This document shows, one piece after another, positions 15,698 through 21,615 of a DNA stretch of 21,615 bases. Position 1 is the stretch's first letter, and each line of letters begins with the position of its first letter. Source of the stretch: JAUVIB01 sp964424545 (lineage in GTDB: Bacteria > Calditrichota > Calditrichia > Calditrichales > Calditrichaceae); the NCBI GenBank assembly GCA_964424545.1, contig CAYRJN010000048.1, forward strand, positions 1-21,615, in the 5' to 3' direction. Made by a program: the position numbers and the translations under genes. The notes beneath the pieces were generated by a model. It did not search any database. It saw only the letters and a program-made list of their open reading frames with translations, and was not told where the DNA came from.

Positions 15698-16450
15698 TTA
15701 TACCGGATTGGGTATATCGATATATTGCACAGCAATATTAAATTTATCCTTTAAAAGTTCGCCCAAAGCGATTACGCCGAATCTTTCCGTGGCATGATGC
15801 CCGCAAGAGGCAAAATGGATACCTTCTTCTTTTACATAATGCAGGATATGCTCGCTAACTTCGCCGGTTAAATAAAAATCCAAACCTTGCAAAACAGCTT
15901 GTTTAACGTCTTTTTGCGCGCCGCCGCTAATGATCCCTACACGACTGATTTTTTTTGGTCCAAAAGGGAAAAAAAGCGTATCAATATTTATCTTCTCTTT
16001 AATTCTCAAAAAAAATTCTTCGTCGTTTATGTTCGCCGTCTCCCCTTTGACGCCGATTAATTTACCGTTATATTCGCCAAAAGGCTCTATATTTTGAAGT
16101 TCCAAAATACGGGCAATTTGAGCGTTGTTCCCTATTTGCGGATGCGCATCCAACGGCAGGTGAAAAGCCAACAAATTGATATTATTTTCAAGCAGCAATT
16201 TAATCCGTTTTTTATAACCGCCTTTATAAACGGGCCGCTCGAAATTCCAAATAATACCGTGATGAACAATAATGGTATCGGCTCCCATTGCCAAGGCTTT
16301 TTCAAACAACTCCACACTGGCGCTTACCGCAGTTACGATTTTTTTGATCTCGTTATTTCCTTCCACCTGCAAACCATTGGGACACAAATCCTTAAATTCA
16401 TCCACTTTTAACAATTCATTCAAATAATTGCTTAACCGCTCACGTCGCAT
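15698..16450 (-). CDS. Nif3-like dinuclear metal-centre protein (DUF34/YbgI family)
   Basis: A 250-residue member of the Nif3/YbgI family, toroidal hexamers with a two-metal site; some members are labelled GTP cyclohydrolase 1 type 2, but the physiological reaction is unsettled. The metal ligands seen in YbgI can be placed: His63-His64 (VHHG), Asp101 (LPLDAH), His218 and Glu222 (CGHHATERFG). LPLDAHPQIGNNAQIA and the FFPFGPKKISRVGIISGG segment are also typical. Length matches the short form without the central insertion found in some bacteria. The ATG at 16448-16450 gives the standard N-terminus. It lies 63 bases downstream of the rhamnosidase stop on the same strand and could share its transcript; no functional link is evident. 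Confidence 0.92.
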   Translation of the reverse strand: MRRERLSNYLNELLKVDEFKDLCPNGLQVEGNNEIKKIVTAVSASVELFEKALAMGADTIIVHHGIIWNFERPVYKGGYKKRIKLLLENNINLLAFHLPLDAHPQIGNNAQIARILELQNIEPFGEYNGKLIGVKGETANINDEEFFLRIKEKINIDTLFFPFGPKKISRVGIISGGAQKDVKQAVLQGLDFYLTGEVSEHILHYVKEEGIHFASCGHHATERFGVIALGELLKDKFNIAVQYIDIPNPV

Positions 16451-16513
16451 AATCTTCCGACCTTTTTATTGTGATAACTGTTATTTTAATTTCTTGTGCA
16501 CCGTTCTTTTTTA

Positions 16514-19500
16514 CTATTTTTTTAAATACAAAACCGATCCGGGTATTATCTTTCTCGGAATACCAGGCCCTTTATAATAAAGTTGTAGCATTTTCCCCCC
16601 ACCGCTCTGAAAATATTCAACACGTAAGGCATGCATCCCCTTTTCTAATCGTATCTCTCCGGCACGTTCTGTCGGTCCGTGTTCGCCGTCGTTATCAATA
16701 AGCAATCTTCTATCCAAATAGAGCCTGCTGCCGTCATTAGAAGCTAGATAAAACGTATAATCTCCTGTTTTTTCAATTTCAATGAAACCGTCGAAGGTTA
16801 AGGCAAAATTATTATCCGGTGTATTAAGTCCATCGAGATTAATTGCAAAGGCCGCGCCCTCATCCGTTGCTCGAAGTTTTTTCATATCCGGAAGTTTTTT
16901 AAACGAACCTTTGTACAGTTTATACGAAACGCCGTTAATACCGGATTTAACAAAATCATAGGAGACCTCTTTAACCACGCTTGGATTAAAACCCTGACGA
17001 TAGACGCGGGCTTTCAATGTTGACGGTTTAAAAATCCATACGGGACGATCGTATAAAACAGCGCGTTTCGTCGGCTCGGCGCCGTTAAAAGTGTAATATA
17101 TTTTTCCGCCATCCTCGCAGCTCATTTTAATCTGTAAACGATCATTTGCGACGGTTGTGTCGCCGGGAATAACCAGAGGCATCTCTGCATATTTCGGTGT
17201 TTCAGGGAGCGGGAAAGCTCCGGAAACAAAGGCGTAGCAGCCGGATTCGACTTTAAAAACAGCCCGCTTTCCTTCCATTTTCACAAAAGTTACCCCTGGC
17301 GACTTGGCGGCAATAGCGCCGCTTTCATAAACGACTTTTTGGTTATCGGCGGGGATATACAGTGTGGCCTTTGTATTGGCGGGAATCCTGATATTCCAGT
17401 AAAATTCATTATTCTTTATATGCCACTTGCTTTCTATACCGCCATGCATCGAACGATAGGCGGCATTGACGGATGTTAATCCTTTTACAGGCTTGGGTTT
17501 CATAATTATATGTTTAAACCCCGGATTTTCTCTGTCGGATTTTATGCCGGCCAGATCTTCATAGAACCAAATGATTAAATCGCCGAGCAGCATAACATGA
17601 TTGCGGGAGTTCATCGCCGCATTTCCCGTATCGCCGTTCCATAACTCCCAAATAGTTGTTGCGCCGTGTTTGACCATATAACCCCAACCGGGATAAGTTG
17701 TTTGCGAGGCCAGTTTATAAGCGATATCTATTCTGCCGTTGTCGGTTAATACACGCATCAGCCATTGTGCGCCGATCAAGCCGGTTCCGATATGCCCCTT
17801 GCTTTTTCCCATGATATTGTCAATTAAATTATTAAGCACCTTTTTATGATATTTTTCGGGAACAAGTCCGAAAGCCAGCGGAAGAACATTAGCGGTTTGC
17901 GTATTGTTCCCGTAAAAAGCCTTACCCATATTGAAAAATTTACGATTGAAGGCCTTTTTAATCGCTTGCGCCTGCGTCCGATATTGTTGGGCGTCCTCTT
18001 TTTGTCCAAGGAGTTCCGCATAATGCCGCATCAGTTCCAACTCATGATAAAAATAAGCGCTTGCAATCAATTCGCCGTCGGTTACCCGCTCGGGGTCGCT
18101 GCTATGTATGGATTTACGATCCTGCGGAGGAACGCACCAATCGCCATAAGTATCGCGAGGCATAATATCGTCTACAAGATAGGCGCTCATGTGGGTTATC
18201 CACTTTCTCATACCGGGATAGAGATAACGAATCGTAGCCGTATCACCGTATTGCTCAAACAGCATTTCGGGTATAACAATAAACGAGCCCGGCCAGGTAA
18301 CGTTATCCGAATAAAAAGGCCAATAACTCGGGGCTACATCGGGAATGGAACCGTTTTTACGTTGTGCGTCATAAATATCAATCAGCCACTTACGATAAAG
18401 ATTAAAAATATTATGAATAAAACTTTCCCCGCGCGATTCTTCGGAACGGTCGCCTAACCAGCCCTGACGCTCATCGCGCTGCGGACAATCGGTGGGTATG
18501 CTGCGATAATTCCCTCGAATACCCCAAACGGCATTTTTGTATATTCGATTAATGAGATCATTCGATGTTGCAAACGTGCCGCTGCGTTCCAGAGCATCAT
18601 GAACAACCTTTCCTTCTATTGCCGAAAGCTCCGGTTTACCCGGAAATCCCGTCACTTCTACATAACGGAATCCATGGTAGGTAAAACGCGGCTGCCATAC
18701 TTCCGTACCTTTGCCTTTCATAATATAGATATCCGTTACTTTTGCGCCGCGAATATTATCAAGATAAAGCGTACCGTCTTCGTTTAGCGCTTCGGCAAAA
18801 CGTAATCTTATTTTTGTTCCCTTTTCCCCTTGCGCTTTTAACTTTATCCAGCCAACCATATTTTGTCCCATATCGAAAATATACACTCCGGCTTTCGGCT
18901 CGCTGACTTTAATAGGTTTAACGGTTTGCATTATTTCAATAGGCTCGTTAGGTTGAGCACAAAGCAAAGCGCCCGGTTTTTCCACAAGTTGCACGGAATG
19001 CCAGTTTGAATCATCAAATCCGGGTTTATTCCAACCGTTTATCTCTTTACGAGCGTCGTATATTTCTCCGTCATATTCATTATTGGCAATGATCGGCCCG
19101 TCCGTAGTTAATTTCCAGCTTTCATTACTGTAAACGGTATCCCGACTGCCGTCTTCGTAGAGGATATTAATCTGTAATAACAACTTCGGGAAACCATACG
19201 TTTTGGTTCCTGTGGGAATCTTGGTACGAGGAGCAAAATATCGACCGTTGCCAAGTATCGCACCGACGACATTCTCCCCCCTTTTCAAATTATCGCTTAC
19301 GTCAAAAGTCATATAATAAGTTCGTTTATCATACTCGCTCAAGGCGGGAGCCAGAACCTGATTGCCGATTTTTTGACCGTTGATATAAAGCTCGAACAGT
19401 CCCAACCCGCTAACAAAGGCCGTGGCCTTTTTAATCTTTTTCTTAACGGGAAACGCTTTTCGCAGCATTCTTGCCGGCAAGGGTCTGATAAGGGAATCGA

Positions 19501-19978
19501 GTCCCGGCGCAGAGTCATTTCTATCCCAACCGATCCATTCGGCTTTCCAATCCGAGTCCTTCAGCAGCGCCGTAGTCCAAAAAGCGGGTGCGCTCCAACG
19601 CATCGTCTTACCGTCTTTTCCCCAAACCGCCGTTTTCCAATAATAGGTTCGATCGCTTTTTAAAGGCAATCCTTTGTATTTAATTTGTGTGCTTTGGGCG
19701 GACATAATTTTTCCACTGTCCCAGATATCGCCATTGTTGATCTTCAAATTTTCTTCGCTGGAAGCGACAAGAATTCGATATGCCGTTTGCTTTTGCCCTC
19801 GTAAATCCGAAGAAATTTCCCAGCTTAACAGCGGTCTTTTTACATCAATTCCAATCGGATTTATTTTATACTCGCACCTCAAATTTTCAATATTAAGTTT
19901 CCGTTGTTCTTTTTTACCGCATGAAAGAAGCGTCAGCATAAACAAGATCGATAGAAAAATAGCGCTCTTTGTTTTCAT
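16514..19978 (-). CDS. GH78 alpha-L-rhamnosidase lipoprotein with chitobiase-C-like and PA14 domains
   Basis: Hydrolyses terminal alpha-L-rhamnose from glycans or glycosides, anchored in the cell envelope. The signal ends in a lipobox, LLSC with Cys20. Order: fibronectin-like N-terminal region (30-137); Bac_rhamnosid_N-type carbohydrate-binding domain (about 165-345); concanavalin-like domain (350-460); (alpha/alpha)6 catalytic barrel (465-815); C-terminal beta-sandwich (817-915); chitobiase C-terminal-like domain (about 935-1010, YYTFNGAEPT); PA14 (about 1015-1154, NDGSRLYLD, VEYFQSGGGK). The expected GH78 acidic residues are present: Glu503 in DCPQRDERQGWLGD (general acid by family analogy) and Glu778 in TTIWELW (general base). 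At 1154 residues it is longer than most GH78 enzymes because of the two extra domains. A truncated paralogue lies directly upstream. Confidence 0.92.
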   Translation of the reverse strand: MKTKSAIFLSILFMLTLLSCGKKEQRKLNIENLRCEYKINPIGIDVKRPLLSWEISSDLRGQKQTAYRILVASSEENLKINNGDIWDSGKIMSAQSTQIKYKGLPLKSDRTYYWKTAVWGKDGKTMRWSAPAFWTTALLKDSDWKAEWIGWDRNDSAPGLDSLIRPLPARMLRKAFPVKKKIKKATAFVSGLGLFELYINGQKIGNQVLAPALSEYDKRTYYMTFDVSDNLKRGENVVGAILGNGRYFAPRTKIPTGTKTYGFPKLLLQINILYEDGSRDTVYSNESWKLTTDGPIIANNEYDGEIYDARKEINGWNKPGFDDSNWHSVQLVEKPGALLCAQPNEPIEIMQTVKPIKVSEPKAGVYIFDMGQNMVGWIKLKAQGEKGTKIRLRFAEALNEDGTLYLDNIRGAKVTDIYIMKGKGTEVWQPRFTYHGFRYVEVTGFPGKPELSAIEGKVVHDALERSGTFATSNDLINRIYKNAVWGIRGNYRSIPTDCPQRDERQGWLGDRSEESRGESFIHNIFNLYRKWLIDIYDAQRKNGSIPDVAPSYWPFYSDNVTWPGSFIVIPEMLFEQYGDTATIRYLYPGMRKWITHMSAYLVDDIMPRDTYGDWCVPPQDRKSIHSSDPERVTDGELIASAYFYHELELMRHYAELLGQKEDAQQYRTQAQAIKKAFNRKFFNMGKAFYGNNTQTANVLPLAFGLVPEKYHKKVLNNLIDNIMGKSKGHIGTGLIGAQWLMRVLTDNGRIDIAYKLASQTTYPGWGYMVKHGATTIWELWNGDTGNAAMNSRNHVMLLGDLIIWFYEDLAGIKSDRENPGFKHIIMKPKPVKGLTSVNAAYRSMHGGIESKWHIKNNEFYWNIRIPANTKATLYIPADNQKVVYESGAIAAKSPGVTFVKMEGKRAVFKVESGCYAFVSGAFPLPETPKYAEMPLVIPGDTTVANDRLQIKMSCEDGGKIYYTFNGAEPTKRAVLYDRPVWIFKPSTLKARVYRQGFNPSVVKEVSYDFVKSGINGVSYKLYKGSFKKLPDMKKLRATDEGAAFAINLDGLNTPDNNFALTFDGFIEIEKTGDYTFYLASNDGSRLYLDRRLLIDNDGEHGPTERAGEIRLEKGMHALRVEYFQSGGGKMLQLYYKGPGIPRKIIPGSVLYLKK

Positions 19979-20009
19979 CTTTTCCCTCTATTCTATTGTA
20001 CCTGAATTT

Positions 20010-20017
20010 CAAAGTTA
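20010..20017 (-). promoter_or_regulatory. Possible Bacteroidota-type -7 element before the rhamnosidase
   Basis: Read on the minus strand, TAACTTTG fits the TAnnTTTG -7 consensus and lies about 32 bases before the ATG at 19978. No good TTTG is found at the -33 position, so this is a weak call. The 137-base gap between the two GH78 reading frames holds no other clear signal. Confidence 0.28.
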
Positions 20018-20115
20018 TGTTATATTTTTTATAAACATCTCTTGTTTAAAATGTAATAATTGCAGCGTTCATCAAACGGTATCTATCGATTACCGGCAAT
20101 TTTATGAACATTGCT

Positions 20116-21561
20116 TTAGGATTTATTCATAAACAAAACCGTCGCCGGAATTATTGTCTTTTCCATACTGCCGCTTTCATAAAACGTTTCTAAATTTTTT
20201 GAACCGCCGCTTTGGAAATATAGTAATTTTATGGGATAAAATCCTTTTTTTAATCTAATTTTACCGCTTCGCGTTTCAAGGCCGTGTTCTCCGTCGTTAT
20301 CAACAACCAATTTATCAGCGATATAAAGGCGGCTGCCGTCATTGGAATTGGTATAAAATGTGTATTGTCCTGCATTTTCAATTTTGATATATCCGCTATA
20401 ACGTAAAACAAAATCGTAGCCCGGCGTCTCCAATTCATCCAAACTCATCCGATAAACATGCTTTTTATCCGTGGGATTCCGCCAGTTAAATGACCGCAGA
20501 GAGGTAAGGGCTTTTTGGAACACCTCGCAATACAGGCCGTTTTTTTGCGGATCGACAAAGGAGAATTTAACCGTTTTTGTATAGCTTGGCAACAACCCTT
20601 TTGCAAAGGCCTTCACTTTTAAGGTGACCGATTTATCAAAAATCAGCGCATCGTCATACAAAGGCGAACTTATCTGCGGCTCGCTGCCGTCAAGCGTATA
20701 ATGTAGATGCGCGGCGGGCGTAACGCAGCTCAAACGAACCGTAATTTTCCCCGGAATAAATACGGTCGTTTTTTCAGCCTGTACATCCGGCAGCGCGGTA
20801 TAGACTTTATCGAGAACAGGAATCACATTTTTCACGGAGAAATCATATTTACCGGAACTCACCTTCAAAACAGCTTTATTATCCTTTATTTTTATAAACG
20901 TAACATAAGGATTGCTCTCTAATCGAGCTCCGTCTACGCGTACATCTTCTTTTTTTTGCGCAGGAAGATAGACAGTAGCGTCGCTGTTTACCGGGATAGT
21001 GATTGAAATACGATAAGTGCCGTTTTTCAGCGTCCAATGTGAAGAAACCGCTCCGTTAATCGTATTGATCGACGCTTTTACATAAGATAAATCCGGCGCG
21101 ACAAAAGGTTTAATAATAATCTGGCGATAAGCCGGATTATGCTCGTTAATTTGTATGCCGGCAAGCGAGCGGTAAAACCAATCGTCTATACTACCGAACA
21201 TAACGTGATTATTGGAACCGCCCTGATCCCAGCGTTCCGATAAAGTTGTACGATTGCGTATTAAATCGAGCCAGCTCGGGTAATCGCGTTGTGTGACCAG
21301 CAAATAGACAATATCATTGTGTTCTTCACGAGCAAACAGATCAACCATGTATTTGGTACCGAGAATCCCGGTAGTTAAATGTCCTTTTTGGATATTTAGA
21401 ATATCATCAATTAAATTCTTCATAACCTCCAGACGGTATGCACGGGGAACAATACCCAAATAAAGAGGAAAGGCATTGGAGAATTGCGTACCTTTTTCAT
21501 AAACAGCCTTTTTACTATCAAAATAACGCGCATTATAGGCTGCGGCAATATCATTTTTCAA
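20116..21561 (-). pseudogene. C-terminal half of a second GH78 alpha-L-rhamnosidase (truncated)
   Basis: The frame encodes about 481 residues that align from one end to the other with residues about 675-1154 of the neighbouring rhamnosidase: end of the catalytic barrel, C-terminal beta-sandwich (about 135-240), chitobiase-C-like domain (about 265-335) and PA14 (about 342-481, NDGSRLYIA, LYFQSGGSK). The general-base Glu survives (Glu109 in TTLSERWD), but the half carrying DERxGWxGD is absent. The only start is TTG at 21559-21561, with no signal peptide or lipobox, and the same frame has a TGA at 21568-21570, three codons upstream. This looks like a tandem duplicate broken by a nonsense or frameshift change; the remaining N-terminal half could lie beyond the window. 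A gene start at the TTG is possible but unlikely. Confidence 0.7.
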
Positions 21562-21615
21562 TTTTACTCAAGTTTCGCAGTTAATTTTTATAGCTATATC
21601 AAGGCATAATATTTT

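Noticed and set aside
17846..18457. 203-codon plus-strand frame inside the rhamnosidase gene
   Set aside because: It lies antisense to the conserved GH78 catalytic domain, whose motifs are clear; it is a shadow frame.

Overview
The window is AT-rich bacterial chromosome with a Bacteroidota/FCB-type flavour. The best taxonomic clue is a secreted protein (12620-15241, minus) that ends in a type IX secretion (T9SS) sorting domain with the NYPNPFNP motif, a form I associate with Ignavibacteriota, Calditrichota and related FCB lineages. Shine-Dalgarno sequences are often weak or absent, and two putative promoters fit the Bacteroidota TAnnTTTG pattern, while one is a textbook TTGACA-17-TATAAT. I cannot name the genus.

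Layout. 1-398: a composite REP-like palindromic repeat (copy 1) and small stem-loops downstream of proB. 399-1544 (minus): proB, glutamate 5-kinase with a PUA domain. 1747-9696 (plus): an exported S9 prolyl-oligopeptidase-type peptidase, a TorD/NarJ-like chaperone, an XPD/DinG-type iron-sulphur helicase fused to an N-terminal PD-(D/E)XK nuclease, and a 909-residue four-PAS hybrid histidine kinase. 9697-10406: a gene-free gap holding copy 2 of the repeat. 10407-12323 (plus): a second, shorter hybrid kinase, paralogous to the first. A bidirectional terminator separates it from the minus-strand block: the T9SS protein (FG-GAP/VCBS propeller plus parallel beta-helix), a Nif3/DUF34 metal protein, a GH78 alpha-L-rhamnosidase lipoprotein with chitobiase-C-like and PA14 domains, and the C-terminal half of a second GH78 paralogue cut off by an in-frame stop near the window edge.

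How the genes fit together. The rhamnosidases and the T9SS protein point to envelope or surface functions, including breakdown of rhamnose-containing polysaccharide. The nuclease-helicase is a DNA repair or processing enzyme; the chaperone-like gene ends only 10 bases before it. The two kinases are soluble PAS sensors with intact phospho-acceptor His and intact receiver domains. Their ATP-binding domains have lost different key residues: the N-box Asn in the first, the G1 and G2 glycine boxes in the second. This kinase pair, the three-module repeat and the chaperone/FeS-helicase pairing are the items most worth following. No complete undescribed defence or mobile system is evident.
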